A stretch of 64,000 bases of DNA from Zanthoxylum bungeanum (GCA_019454045.1 SKCR01021436.1:182797-246796), one strand, 5' to 3'. Shown: positions 10,207 through 20,818, counted from the first letter of the stretch. Numbers and translations are program-made. The notes: a model not told the origin generated them from the sequence alone.

Positions 10207-10317
10207 AGATTCTAGATGGTCATCATCATTGATATCTCCCCCATTATCAAATATACATATCAATCCATCTACAGAAGCATAAACAAGCTTATTTCGATGG
10301 CCAGACACAAAGTGAAC
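10207..10317 (-). pseudogene. Single WD40-protein exon (WDR89/GTS1-like)
   Basis: On the minus strand a 111-nt exon (37 codons exactly) is bounded by TTGATTACAG before it and GTGAGT after it, both good plant splice signals. It reads KLVYASVDGLICIFD followed by an acidic NDDDH segment, a WD40 blade with the adjoining acidic loop that I associate with plant WDR89-like (GTS1-like) proteins. No neighbouring exons were found. The copia insertion at 10,674 lies just upstream in its transcription direction, and sequence on the far side shows no clear matching exon, so it is probably a gene fragment; a split real gene cannot be excluded. Confidence 0.55.
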
Positions 10318-10668
10318 CTGTAATCAATCATGAAATTATTAAAATAAGAACAGAATATGTTTCAAGGATGAAATACAGCAAGCACCAAATTTCTTCTGAG
10401 GCATTAATTCATCAACAGATGGAATAAGCATTAAGCAAATCACTAAAGAAAAATTCCGACAGTCTTTGCAAGTTCAACTAGACTACGCCACCACATAACC
10501 TTGTTTATTTGGTGCTAACTTGTCATCATAAAACCAACACGATGATTGGTTTATTCATTGGCATACAAATAATTCAATCCATGTTGATAAGTTGGTCCAC
10601 CCAGAAACACTTTTGGTTCCAGCCAAGATTTTTCAATGTCAGCGCATGATCACTGCATCTAAGCTGTA
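10318..10668. other. No gene seen between WD40 exon and copia element
   Basis: AT-rich sequence without a convincing exon on either strand. If the WD40 exon belongs to a split gene, its upstream intron would lie here. Confidence 0.4.
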
Positions 10669-10673
10669 CTAGT

Positions 10674-10997
10674 TGTTGTGATTAACCCACAATAATAGAG
10701 GTGATTGGAGAGAAAACTCTTCTTTTATATTACTCACAAAAGAATTTCAAAGCTTATAACCCAAACTTACAAAAAACTCTCACACCACTTTACTCTCTAT
10801 CTCACTCAATTTTCGGATTCTGGGATGATGAGAATGGTCTGGGAGCTCCATTTTATAGTGCCAAAACCGTGTGCACTGTTGCAACACTTTTGGCACAAAA
10901 CGCGTTACCATTATTGCAAAGTTTGCAGCCAAGCATTCTGCCAAAAGTGCCGAGTTGCATGTCTTATGCATGCAACTTTTAGCCACTTTAGTCAACA
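10674..10997 (-). repeat. 3' LTR of copia element 1
   Basis: 324 bp. On the minus strand it runs from TGTTGACTAAAGTGG to TAATCACAACA and matches 15,759-16,092 almost throughout. It includes the TATAAAATGG box and the GGCACTTTTGGCAGAATGC-type stretch. Confidence 0.93.
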
Positions 10998-11010
10998 AAT
11001 CTCCCCCTCG
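10998..11010 (-). other. Polypurine tract of copia element 1
   Basis: The minus strand reads CGAGGGGGAGATT immediately before the TGTTGACT start of the 3' LTR, where plus-strand DNA synthesis is primed in copia elements. Confidence 0.85.
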
Positions 11011-11174
11011 GTGAAGATTTCCCAAAATCTGAGCCGACCATCAATCATCCAATACCGGATCCTCCAAAGGATCCTCCCCTGGCTGCATCTGTATGACTGC
11101 CTACGTACCCTGAGTTGGGATCAAGCCAATCGTAGTTCTCTGAATCTCCCCACCTGACTATGTGGAGAGTTTTG

Positions 11175-12157
11175 TCATCCCGCTATGGCACGACAGATTT
11201 CAAGCTTCTCCTTCGGTAAAACCTTCGTGAACATATCGGCACTGTTGTCGTCGGTGTGAATTTTCCTGAGTTCTAACAGCTTTGAGCTCAGGACGTCCCG
11301 TATCCAATGATACCTCACATCGATATGTTTTGACCTCAAATGAAAGGTGGAATTTTTACCGAGATAGATAGCACTCTGGCTATCGCAGTACAAAATGTAC
11401 TTCTCCTGCTTGAAACCCAATTCCTGGACGAATATCTTCATCCACATCAATTCCTTGCAAGCTTCTGTAGCTGCAATGAATTCTGCCTCTGTTGTAGAAA
11501 GTGCAACACATCTCTGCAACCCTAGACTGCCATGCCACAGCTCCTCCTGAGAGAGTAATCAGATACCCCGAAGTAGACTTTCGGGTATCCACATCTCCTG
11601 CCATATCTGAATCGGTGTAGCCTATCAACACTGGTTTTTCGCTGCTTCCAAAACATAACCTCATCTTGGAAGTTCCTCGAAGATACCGCATGATCCATTT
11701 GATCGCATTCCAGTGTTCCCGTCCTGGGTTTGACATAAACCGGCTGACCAATCCAACTGCGTGTGCCAAGTCTGGCCTTGTGCACACCATGGCATACATA
11801 AGACTTCCCACTGCTGAGGTGTATGGAACCTGTTTCATTTCCTCCTTCTCTGACTCAGTAGAGGGACTCTGTCTCGTACTCAATCTAAAGTGGGTAGCAA
11901 GAGGAGTGCTAACCGCTTTAGCCTTGTCCATCTGGAATCTCTGAAGTACTTTCTCGATGTACTCCTCCTGTGACAAGTATACTTCCTGGCTTTCCGATCA
12001 CGGCCGATCCTGATGCCAAGAATCTGTTTAGCTGGCCCCAAGTCTTTCATCTCAAAAGACTTACTCAGTTGCTGCTTCAAATTATCAATCCTCGATTGAT
12101 TCCTGCCAACTATCAACAATATCATCTACATATAACAGTAAGATGATAAAGTCATCG
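11175..12157 (-). pseudogene. Copia element 1 RNase H and C-terminal RT
   Basis: Minus-strand readings in at least three frames give the late RT segment LLLYVDDIV (about 12,115-12,140) and DLGPAKQILGIRI, then the connection VPYTSAVGSLMYAMVCTRPD and RFMSNPGREHW, then RNase H with YTDSDMAGDVDTRKSTSGY, STTEAEFIAATEA, YCDSQSAIYLGKN, SKHIDVRYHWIRD and ADMFTKVLPKEKL. These are the standard copia RNase H blocks, with the catalytic D-E-D residues visible. The domain would remove the RNA template during reverse transcription. Frameshifts near 12,150, 11,970 and 11,520 separate the pieces. Confidence 0.88.
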
Positions 12158-13048
12158 TCAGAAAATTTCTGAACGAAAACACAATGGTCTGAAGTAGTCT
12201 TCTTGTATCCCTTGCTCCCCCATAACTGACTCAAACTTCACGTACCACTGTCTCGGTGCCTGTTTCAAACCGTAGAGGCTTTTCCTGAGTCTGCACACAT
12301 AGTCCTCTTTCCCGCTGACTCTGAAGCCTTCTGGTTGCTCCATGTAAATTTCTTCTTCCAGATCCCCGTGAAGAAATGCGGTCTTGACATCCATCTGCTC
12401 AACTTCCAGGTCGAGGCTTGCTGCTAAGCTGAGTACCACTCTGATGGATGACATCTTCACAACTGGAGAGAAGATTTCATCGAAGTCAATGCCTTTCCTC
12501 TGATTGAATCCCTTGACAACTAATCTGGCTTTGTACCGGGGTTGTGAAGTGTGCTCATGTTGCTTCACTCTGTACACCCATTTGTTCTTCAAAGCCCGTT
12601 TGCCTCTTGGCAATTTCACCAACTCAAAAGTGTGATTGTCATGCAAAGATTTCATCTCATCTTGCATGGCTTCCTCCCACTTTTCTCTGTCATCTGTTTC
12701 CACAGCCTCCTGGTAGCTCTCGGGTTCTCCCCCGTCAGTAAGCAGCACATACTCATATGCAGAGTATTTGGTTGAAGGTCGCCTCTCTCTGTCAGACCTT
12801 CTCTGTGGAACTGTTGGTGGAACTTCTGGTACTGGTGGTTGATCATGATCATCATCTCTGGGAGCTTCATCACCTGTACCCTCCTGTCTGGGAACCTCAT
12901 CTTCAACTCGTACTGGCACCGGTGTATGAGGTTCTGGATTCACATTTCTGTATTGTTGGGGCATTGTCTTCATCTCCTTTCTGATATCTTCTATGGTCTG
13001 GTCTTCAACAAAGACAACATCTCGGCTCCTGACGATCTTCTTCTCCAC
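12158..13048 (-). pseudogene. Copia element 1 reverse transcriptase
   Basis: The minus frame of about 297 codons starts in the integrase tail (QRRSDRERRPSTKY linker) and enters RT with EAMQDEMKSLHDNHTFELV, NKWVYRVKQHE, ARLVVKGFNQRKGIDFDEIF, SPVVKMSSIRVVLSLAASLD, VEQMDVKTAFLHGDLEEEIY and RKSLYGLKQAPRQWY. These match copia RT fingers and palm, including the first catalytic Asp in MDVKTAFLHG. The YVDD box lies in the next frame, after the break at about 12,158. Confidence 0.9.
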
Positions 13049-13949
13049 AGGATCATACAGTTTGTAGCCGAAATCATCCTGACCATAGCCAATAAAGACA
13101 CATGTCGCGTCTTTGCATCAAGCTTGGATCTCTCGTCCTTTGGGATGTGTACAAAAGCTTTGCACCCAAAGACATGCAAGTGTTCGTATGACACTTCTTT
13201 ACCTGTCCAGGCTTGGTTAGGAACATTACCTTTCAGTGCGACCGCTGGGGACATGTTCAAAACATGTACTGCTGTGTTGAGTGCCTCCCCCCAAATGTCT
13301 TCGGCAGCTTGGCTTGTGACAGCAAGCTTCTGACCCTTTCGCACAAGGTTCTGTTCATCCTCTCAGCTAGGCCATTCAGCTGAGGTGTCTTCGGAGGTGT
13401 CGTTTGATGTCGATTCCTTGCGTCTTGCAGTACTGATCAAACGGACCTCTGTATTCTCCACCGTTGTCTGTTCTGATGCATTTGAGTTTCTTACCGGTTT
13501 CTCTTCCACCAGGCGTGAAACTCCTTGAACACTCCCAACACTTGATCTTTTCTCTTCAAGGTGTATGCCCAGATCTTCCTTGAATGATCATCAATGAATG
13601 TCACAAAATACAGTGACCCTCCAAGTGTTCGTGTCTGCATCGGACCACATACATCTGAATGTATGAGATCTAGTACCTCCGTTTTCCGTTGAGGCGGGGA
13701 GCTCTGGAAGGATACTCTGTTCTGCTTTCCAGCCATGCAGTGTTCACACTTCCGTAAGTGTGAGTTCTTCAATTCCGGAAGAACATTCCGCCTGCGTAGT
13801 ATCTCCATCCCTGTTTGGCTCATGTGACCGAGCTTTTTGTGCCATAGCTCGGCTGCCTCATTACTGTTGACTGTATTTATGCTACTATTTGAAAGCTTAG
13901 CATGCATCAAATACAAAGTTGAATCTTTCTTACCTCGTGCCACGACCAT
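12991..13949 (-). pseudogene. Copia element 1 GAG-pre-integrase and integrase
   Basis: The reading AELWHKKLGHMSQTGMEIL with CEHC gives the HHCC zinc domain. SDVCGPMQTRTLGG and YFVTFIDDHSRKIWAYTLKR contain the first two catalytic Asp positions region; the catalytic core continues after a frame break (about 13,345-13,490), then ILNMSPAVALKG and VFGCKAFVHIPKDERSKLD. This enzyme inserts the cDNA into the genome. Breaks near 13,950, 13,345-13,490 and 13,060 prevent a continuous protein. Confidence 0.87.
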
Positions 13950-14263
13950 TGATCCTTTAGTGAGCTTCCAGCATCCGTCACTAAGGTGCTGCAGAAACCT
14001 TCATCATCCAGCTTGCCTGTTGAGATCAGGTTTAACCGGATGTCTGGGATGTGCTTGACTCCCTTCAACACTAGCCTTGTCCCGTTGTCTGTTTCAAGGC
14101 AGATGTCTCCAATACCGACGGCTTTGGACTGTCCGTCATTCCCCATCCTTACAGCACCGTAGTCCCCTGATGTGTAAGATGAAAAGAAGTCTCTGCGAGA
14201 TGTGGCGTGTATGGATGCGCCACTATCTATCACCCAACTGGTCTCGTGGCTGGCAAGATTCAC
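13907..14263 (-). pseudogene. Copia element 1 protease
   Basis: WVIDSGASIHATSRRDFF carries the copia protease active site D-S-G-A, followed by VRMGNDGQSKAVGIGDICLE and LVLKGVKHIPDIRLNLIS, the typical strands leading to the GAG-pre-integrase region. The active-site residues are intact. The frame is lost at its end near 13,950. Confidence 0.88.
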
Positions 14264-14299
14264 AACATCTTCTTCATATATTATATGAAATTCTTTGGA

Positions 14300-15117
14300 G
14301 GTTTTTCGGTGGTAGTAGCAACTCTTTCTTGATTAGAGTCACCATCTCTCCTGGACTGCTCGTTCTTCAGTTTGTAACAGTCCCTCTTCATATGGCCTTT
14401 CTTTTTACAATAATAGCACTCAATATCTCTAGTTTTGATTTACCTCGGTTCTTGTCTGATCTACCTGGGCCTCGGCTTTTACTCCTCCCCCTTCTGGTGT
14501 TCTTTTCTGTCACTAGAGCTTCTGAGGTTGAGGCTGATGCTGACTCCTGCATTCTCGTCCTCTTTTCTTCCTCGAAGATCCTGGTCTTTGCCATATCCAT
14601 AGTGACTTTCCCATCTGCGGCTGAATTGATCACCGTAGATCTGAACGTTTCCCAAGATTCTGGTAACGTATTAAGGAGTATTAAGCCATTTACCTCATCT
14701 CCGAAGTCTATGCCCAATCCAGACAATTCCTTCATGGTTCCGAGGAAATGGTTGATATAGTCAGCCGCAGCTGTACCTTCCTGGTATTTCAAACCCATCA
14801 TCTTCTTGATGTAGTACAGCTTGTTGTTGCCAGTCTTTGCTCGGAAAAGCTCCTCCAGCTTTCTCCATAAAACACGTGCATTTGTTTCTTCACTGACATG
14901 GTTGACGATACTATCGTCGATCCACTGACGAATAGTACTGCATGTTTTCTGGTGAAGATTAGCCCACTTTCCATCGGTCATTCCTTCTGGTTTCTGCTCC
15001 AGAAACACCGATCCATCATAGTCCTTCACATACAGAAGGTCTTTCATCCTTCCTCTCCATGTGAAATAGTTTGTACTGGTTAACAAAATCATTTTTCGTT
15101 GCCCCCCCCTCCATCAT
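14300..15117 (-). pseudogene. Copia element 1 gag with CCHC zinc knuckle
   Basis: Start probably at the ATG pair 15,112-15,117. The frame is shifted by a run of eight G (15,102-15,109 region); removing one would join the start to the 235-codon gag frame (14,388-15,092). That frame holds NYFTWRGRMKDLL, WIDDSIVNHVSEETNARVLW, LYYIKKMMGLKYQEGTAAAD and LNTLPESWETFRSTVI, all standard copia gag. The zinc knuckle ECYYCKKKGHMKRDC (about 14,385-14,425) lies in a different frame from the gag body. Gag forms the virus-like particle. Confidence 0.88.
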
Positions 15118-15744
15118 AAAAATTCTAAGCAGAATTTCAAAAAACGGACCTCACCGTTGCGTCCGGAATGGTCGAAAATGGTGGAAATGACACTTCGTTT
15201 GTCAAAATCCGACACAGGGACCAATTGCAAATTTCAGAAATTACAGGGGTCAAAGTGCAATTTCCAAAAAGTTCAGGGACTAAATTGCAATTTCCAAAAA
15301 GTTCAGGGACTAAATTGAAAATTTCTGAGAGTATAATAGGGGCTAAATTGTAATTTCCAGAAAGTTCAGGGACCTATCTGAAATTTACCAGGCACCGCTG
15401 ACGTGGCACTGCTGACGTGGCAGATGACTGGGCTGCTGACTGGGGCTGACGTGGCGCTGACTGGCTGCTGACTGGGCGACACGTGGCGGATGACGTGGCG
15501 TCGTCTTCAACCTTCTTCTGGTGGCGCGTGGGACGCGTGGTAGAGTCCTCTGACTCTGACTGGCGCGTGCGCGCGTGACGCTTTCGTCTGACCTCCGATC
15601 GATCGCCAGAAATACCACCGTGCTCGTCTCGCCGTGAAAAGTCCGATGGTATGCTCAAAATCGATTTTTGACAACTTTTTTCGGAACCGACTTTCCGAAC
15701 CGAAGCTCTGTTTCTGAGTTTCGGGATCCCTCCGAGTAACCTTA
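15118..15744 (-). other. Copia element 1 untranslated leader with repeats
   Basis: Leader between the primer site and gag. 15,229-15,390 holds five imperfect copies of a 30-35-bp unit (CAATTTCCAAAAAGTTCAG, GGGACTAAATTG). 15,395-15,510 is GC-rich with repeated CTGACGTGGC and one GACACGTGG. No reading frame of interest. Confidence 0.75.
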
Positions 15745-15756
15745 GCTCTGATACCA
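15745..15756 (-). other. Primer-binding site (tRNA-iMet type) of copia element 1
   Basis: The minus strand reads TGGTATCAGAGC two bases after the 5' LTR end, the standard plant copia primer site complementary to initiator tRNA-Met. Confidence 0.93.
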
Positions 15757-15758
15757 CT

Positions 15759-16092
15759 TGTTGTGATTAAACATACAATAATAGAGGTGATTGAAGAGAA
15801 AACTCTTCTATAATATTACTCACAAAAGAATTTCAAAGCTTTATAACCCAAACTTTACAAAAAACTCTCACACCACTTTACTCTCTATTCTCACTCAATT
15901 TCGGATTTCTGGGGATGATGAAGAATGGTCTGGGAGCTCCATTTTATAGTGCCAAAACCGTGTGCACTGTTGCAACACGTTTTGGGACAAAACGCGTTAC
16001 ACATTATTGCAAAGTTGGCAGCCAAGCATTCTGCCAAAAGTGCCGAAAGTTGCATGTCTTATGCATGCAACTTTTAGCCACTTTAGTCAACA
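15759..16092 (-). repeat. 5' LTR of copia element 1
   Basis: 334 bp, pairing with 10,674-10,997. It holds a TATA box (minus TATAAAA, 15,942-15,948) that would drive element transcription. Length differs from its partner by ten bases, mostly single-base indels in short runs. Confidence 0.93.
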
Positions 16093-16097
16093 CTAGT

Positions 16098-17300
16098 TTT
16101 GTCGAATTTCGTATGAAGTAGATTTCAAAGAATAATATACATGTGTGTGTGTTTGTAACACCCATTTAGAATTTCTATTTAACCCTCGACATATATAACT
16201 ATTTGCAGTCTATTCCAAGAATTAGTTTTAGACTATAAGATAGATAATTTCAATGAAATTTTATCAAATTCAGAAAAAGAAAAGACTTTTAGAGAGCCAA
16301 ATTACCAATCACACATTCTAATTAAGTTTTCAAGCAAAAACACTCTCCCATCATAAGTCTTAGTTAACCAACAGAAGGTTAACATAGATGTCCAAAATAC
16401 TATTTCTGTTTAAGGCGCCGTTTAGGCAGTGCTTAAAGATAAAGGGACAAAGAATTTACCCCAGGAAAGTAGGCTCATCTTAGTTTCCAAAAATCAGTCC
16501 CTTGCAGTTTTCTCATACTGTTCCTTCACTGCTTCTAAATCTGCTTCTGCCTTCTTCAGAACTTCCTCTTTGTTGTCCCTACTAATTCTATCATTACAAT
16601 GAAATTATAACTCCTGCAACTATTGTTTTATTGATTCGGATTCAGTACTAGTGACCAAATCAAAACCAACGTCAACAAAAACCCATGAGCAAGATCAGAA
16701 ATAAACAACAATCACCTATTTAAATCAAATCCCTAACAAGTGAAACCCACTTAAATTTAAGAACCCAAAACAAAATGATGCACTCAAATGAGTAATAACC
16801 CATTAGCACTATTAACAAAATGAGTAAATTATAGAAATCTGAACCTGGGTGTTTCAGCGTGATTCGTGAGAGTGTGAGAGAGAGATGAGCGAGAGTGGGA
16901 GACTGAGAGAGACGTGTCAATGGCTGAGGTAAAGAGTTTGAGTCTTTGAGAGAGACAGAGCGATACCCAGAGAGAGATGAGTCAGAGGCAGAGAGAAACC
17001 TTGAACCTTAGGCAGAGAGAATTTGTCAATGGCTGAATCGAAAGTGGATGCATCTTAGGGTTTGTCATAAACTAACTAGATATTAACCTTAAAAAGTAAA
17101 AACAAAGAAAAGGAAACACATATTTTTTAAATTACAATAAAATCATAAAATTTAGCACACACAAACTAGTGTATATCTATAGTTGCACTTGGATAAAGCA
17201 TTCAAGAGCAAATATCCAACTTATTTCGTCTGTTACAAGTAAACAAAGAAATCAAAAATTTTCACATATATAATTTGACACGATCAAGTACTATTTTGAG
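16098..17300. other. Intergenic, with one possible small exon
   Basis: AT-rich sequence. A coding-looking minus-strand stretch at 16,497-16,590 is listed separately. 16,860-17,040 is rich in GAGAGA repeats, as in 5'UTRs or promoters, and could be the upstream region of the same unknown gene. No complete gene is recognised. Confidence 0.4.
16497..16590 (-). pseudogene. Possible terminal exon of an unknown coiled-coil protein
   Basis: The minus strand reads DRISRDNKEEVLKKAEADLE followed by AVKEQYEKTARD and a stop, a charged amphipathic helix with codon use like a real exon. Upstream in the same frame is FHCN, then a stop. Candidate acceptor AGs occur just upstream (GTTGCAG near 16,618). I do not recognise the family. 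It may be a last exon or a gene fragment; the GAGAGA-rich sequence at 16,860-17,040 could be its 5' region. Confidence 0.3.
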
Positions 17301-17304
17301 TGAA

Positions 17305-18918
17305 TCACACCGGAACAGTTTTAGCAGTATCATTCTCGGGCCTGTCTGCCTCGCCATTATCTTCATTCTCACCGGACAACTCCTCAAGCGATTTTCCCTT
17401 TGATTCCGGCACACACAAAGTACATATCATACCAAGAAAATTGACAACCCCAAGCATGATTAGCGAGTTCTTGACTCCAATGCCAGCTGGGTAACCGGCA
17501 TCTCTCTTCGAAGGGTCTTTGCTTTGAGCAGCATAGAGGAAACCGAATGCACCGACTATAGCACCCGCCTTACCAGCCGCGGCTGATATTCCGTGGCAGG
17601 TTGACCTCAATCTTGCCGGGAAAATCTCCGCCGGCACAACAAATGTTGTGGCATTTGGTCCAAAGTTAGCAAAGAAGAAGGTTAATGAGTAGATAATGAC
17701 GAATCCGATTCTGTTCGGTTTCAATGTCCAATGATGGTAAGGGATAGCAAGAGCAAACATAAAGACCGTCATGAAGAAGAAACCCATCATTTGAATGGCG
17801 AACCGCCCCATGTAATCGATCAAAGCAACTGTGAACCAATACCCTGGGACTGTACTGCATAGAGCTATAAGTGTTTGTGCCCTAGCAATCTTGTACACTT
17901 CATGAATTGCATTCATTGTAGCTGCCGGAGGAATCCATCCGATTGCACTGAAAATATCTTTTTGGAAAAGATTTTGGCTGTAAAATGCTATGTCTAGTAA
18001 GAACCAAGTGGATGCGGTTCCGAACAAGTGAAGGCCGTGGCGTTTTACAAATTCCCTGGAGAATAAACCAAAGGAGTTGCTATCCTTTTGGGCTAATTTT
18101 GCTACTTTGTCCTCCTCAGCTTCGAGCTCTACTTGCAAAACCTTTGACATGTCCGCCGCAGCTTGTTTCGCGTTCTTGGCGACAAGAGCAGTGTAACGAG
18201 CGGTTTCAGGCATCCGCATACGCCAGTAGTAAGTAAGAGCAGCTGGGAGAGCACCAACCATCAAGACAATTCGCCATACGTAGTCAGCTTCCGGCACAGT
18301 TGAGCCTACGGGATCAACTGAATACGGAAGGGCCTTGAACTTATGATCAAAGGCTGATGAAACAATTAGAGCCACAATCCCACCGCCTAATATACCGAAA
18401 CCTTGCATCGCAAAGACTGCAGCAATGAAAGCACCGCGAGTCTTCTTGTTTGCATATTCGGACATGATAGTAGCTGATAGTGGATAGTCACCTCCAATGC
18501 CGAAACCAAGCCAAAACCTGAAGAAGCAAAGGGTTGTCATGACACCCTTTGCGGATTTTCCGAAGGAAAGGCCTGAAGCAATTGAGCTGATGACCATAAG
18601 AATAAGGGTTATCCCATAAACTTTTTTGCGGCCTAATTTGTCACCGAGCCATCCGAAAAAGAGCTGGCCGGCTAAAGTTCCACAAAAGGCGACCCCGTTT
18701 ACAGCAGCTGACACGTTGGGAGGCAGTGTCCCAGGCTTCGGGTGACCGTCAACGTGGTAGTAGATGCGACCGAGGAGCTTGGTGACTAAGGAGATGCAAA
18801 ACAAATCGTATGCATCTGTGAAGAATCCCATTCCAGCAATAACAATTGCTGTGAAATGGTACAATTGAGTCTTTGCTACATCAAGTGCATTAAGCACAGT
18901 CAATTGGTCTCCAGCCAT
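17305..18918 (-). CDS. PHT1: High-affinity phosphate:H+ symporter, PHT1 family
   Basis: Intact 537-codon frame, the normal length for PHT1. It imports inorganic phosphate with protons across the plasma membrane, mainly in root epidermis. Visible features: N-terminal FFTDAYDLF (residues 32-40), the MFS loop GDKLGRKK (92-99), the PHT1 signature [13 protein letters not shown] (142-154), a long hydrophilic loop with [19 protein letters not shown] in the middle, the second-half [17 protein letters not shown] and [20 protein letters not shown] segments containing Pi-site residues, and a charged acidic C-tail. About 12 membrane segments are evident. The coding region has no intron, as usual in this family. 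The start is set by the [18 protein letters not shown] beginning. This is the only intact host gene in the window. The exact paralogue cannot be named. Confidence 0.96.
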   Translation of the reverse strand: MAGDQLTVLNALDVAKTQLYHFTAIVIAGMGFFTDAYDLFCISLVTKLLGRIYYHVDGHPKPGTLPPNVSAAVNGVAFCGTLAGQLFFGWLGDKLGRKKVYGITLILMVISSIASGLSFGKSAKGVMTTLCFFRFWLGFGIGGDYPLSATIMSEYANKKTRGAFIAAVFAMQGFGILGGGIVALIVSSAFDHKFKALPYSVDPVGSTVPEADYVWRIVLMVGALPAALTYYWRMRMPETARYTALVAKNAKQAAADMSKVLQVELEAEEDKVAKLAQKDSNSFGLFSREFVKRHGLHLFGTASTWFLLDIAFYSQNLFQKDIFSAIGWIPPAATMNAIHEVYKIARAQTLIALCSTVPGYWFTVALIDYMGRFAIQMMGFFFMTVFMFALAIPYHHWTLKPNRIGFVIIYSLTFFFANFGPNATTFVVPAEIFPARLRSTCHGISAAAGKAGAIVGAFGFLYAAQSKDPSKRDAGYPAGIGVKNSLIMLGVVNFLGMICTLCVPESKGKSLEELSGENEDNGEADRPENDTAKTVPV

Positions 18919-18981
18919 GGCTAAATTCTTTGTTGTATAGCTTGTGTTAATTAGTCTTCCTTCAAGAGAAATTTAATTTCC
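18919..18981 (-). other. PHT1 5'UTR, second exon part
   Basis: 63 bp between the ATG and a splice acceptor (minus ATTATGCAG ending at 18,982). No upstream ATG is seen in this stretch. Confidence 0.65.
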
Positions 18982-20818
18982 CTGCATAATTGTAAGCATC
19001 AAATCAATAACTCTGTAGAATAAATGAATGCAACCAAAAATCAAAAATCAAATTTGTTTTGCATTCTTCTTCCAGGATGGAAAAACGAACACTATATGAA
19101 CTTTGGGTGGAAAATGAAATTTTTTAAATTTCAGGTGGAAAAATATAACACTTCAATAGATAATTCCGGATTCATTTGTCATTTTGGGGGTAAAGATTAA
19201 CGTCTCCAATAGTTATATTTAAGGATCACAGTTATTCCGAATCAGATTTAATACAAAAATAATAATATCATGATTTGAAATTAAAATAAATAACTTTTTT
19301 ATTTTATAATTTTATTATATTTTTATATTTAGATTATTTTGAATGATTTTTGAATTGTAAATATTTTTTTGGAAGTTAAATTAACATTGTTTAATTATGA
19401 ATATTATTTTCGATATTTAAATTAAAAAACTTAAACTTTTTTCTAAAAAAAATACAAAAATCTTGAATTTTTTTAATGATTTGGATATTCAAAAATCCGC
19501 ACAGATAATACTCCATCCAAATCCATAAAAATATAATGCGGATATGGATCCGGATCTATATATATCCAAATTTGTATTATGGCATCCAAAGATATATGTT
19601 TTCTGTCATTTTTATAGTCAAAATTATATTTGCTCATTCATTTAAACTTTATGAGTACTTTAGCCAAACGAATTCGGATCTGAATCTATGCATATCTTAG
19701 AAATCTAAAGCTCATTTGTATTTTTTAAAGTAGATACAAATTTTTTTAGATCTTTTCAGATATATCTGTCATCTATGTATATAGTCGTTAGAAAACTTAA
19801 TCTTCAACCCCAAAAGGCCGATAAAGACTAATTTTCAAATTTTTTTTAATATATAAATATTTGAAAATTCATAATTCTTCACTTGAAATTTATTAACATC
19901 TATTTAAGTGTTCTTTTTTCCACCCGAAATTAAAAGAGTGTTCACTTTTCCACCATGAAGTTATCAAATGACCGAAATACCCTTATGACGTCAGTAAAAT
20001 TCTAGCGTCGTTAATGTTTGGGTGGAAAAGTGAACACTTTTTGAATTTCGGGTGGAAAAATGAATATTTTAAAAGTTTTTGAATTTGACTATACTTTAAC
20101 CAATAATTTTGAGTGTAAAATTGATAATTTCCCAAATAAAAAAGGAATTAGAACATCTAATTAGAGGACAAAATGGCCAAATGGGATGGTGTTGAACTTT
20201 AGCTTTGTATTGATTTATTTATTTTTTTATAAATTATGATCATTACTTATTAGATGAGAATTTATAAATAAATGAATCTTAACCTTCCATTGTTATACAT
20301 GCGACAAAATGAGCATGAAAAAAGAAGTAAATAATTAGCATGAAAAATAATAAAATTACAGCTCGAAAACTAACATAACAAAACCATTAGCAGCCTTAAC
20401 AAAAGATGCCTCTAAATTTATCAAACTCCATCAGCTCCGAAAGTTGTTTTATATTTTATTTACTATTACAATTATTTTTCTTACGTAAGTAAAGCAAAAC
20501 ACACAGAAAATCTATCTTTAACGAATCAACGTTTCCTGCAAATTAAATATACAGAAGTTCTCAAGAGAAAAAGAATAATCATATTACTAAGATTCTAATC
20601 ACTCCAAAAGATGGAATCAAAAAGACCATATATCTACACGCACACACAAAGAAATGAATTTTGAAAAAGAATTTTCAGCTTACTCATAAAGTTAACTTTT
20701 AGGATCCATAAAAACAGCTCCCTAAAAGCAAGGAAAATTCTCAGCTTTCCATTTCATCAAAAGCTTAAAACAAAAGTAATTATGTGTGTGTTTAAGAGAG
20801 AGACTGACCTGTACTTGA
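18982..20818 (-). other. PHT1 5'UTR intron (predicted)
   Basis: On the minus strand a donor TACAG|GTCAGT lies at 20,819/20,818 and an acceptor ATTATGCAG ends at 18,982, an intron of 1837 bp. PHT1 genes commonly carry one intron in the 5'UTR. It is AT-rich, without open frames of note, and holds a foldback element (19,908-20,067). Short related GGTGGAAAA pieces also occur at 19,075-19,150. Confidence 0.6.
19908..20067. mobile_element. 160-bp foldback (MITE-like) element in PHT1 intron
   Basis: The arm 19,908-19,954 (TTCCACCCGAAATT...GTGTTCACTTTTCCACC) and the arm 20,021-20,067 (GGTGGAAAAGTGAACAC...GGGTGGAAAAATGAAT) are inverted repeats of about 47 bp, close to 90 percent alike by eye, around a 66-bp loop. 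Further GGTGGAAAA pieces at 19,105 and 19,132 suggest a related, rearranged copy 800 bp away. No target duplication could be fixed. Confidence 0.65.

Larger units (their letters stand above)
10674..16092 (-). mobile_element. Complete Ty1/copia element 1
   Basis: Two LTRs (10,674-10,997 and 15,759-16,092) enclose, on the minus strand, a tRNA-iMet-type primer site, gag with a CCHC zinc knuckle, protease, integrase, reverse transcriptase and RNase H in copia order, and a polypurine tract. Flanking CTAGT copies (10,669-10,673 and 16,093-16,097) are the target duplication. Total length 5419 bp, normal for a compact copia element. Coding is broken by about seven frameshifts but few stops. The two LTRs differ mainly by single-base insertions/deletions, suggesting either a fairly recent insertion with indel noise or local base-calling errors. 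Confidence 0.95.

Noticed and set aside
14077..14760. 227-codon plus-strand frame
   Set aside because: Antisense of copia 1 gag/protease; the minus strand carries the zinc knuckle and gag motifs.
17985..18236. Plus-strand frame inside PHT1
   Set aside because: Shadow of the intact transporter on the other strand.
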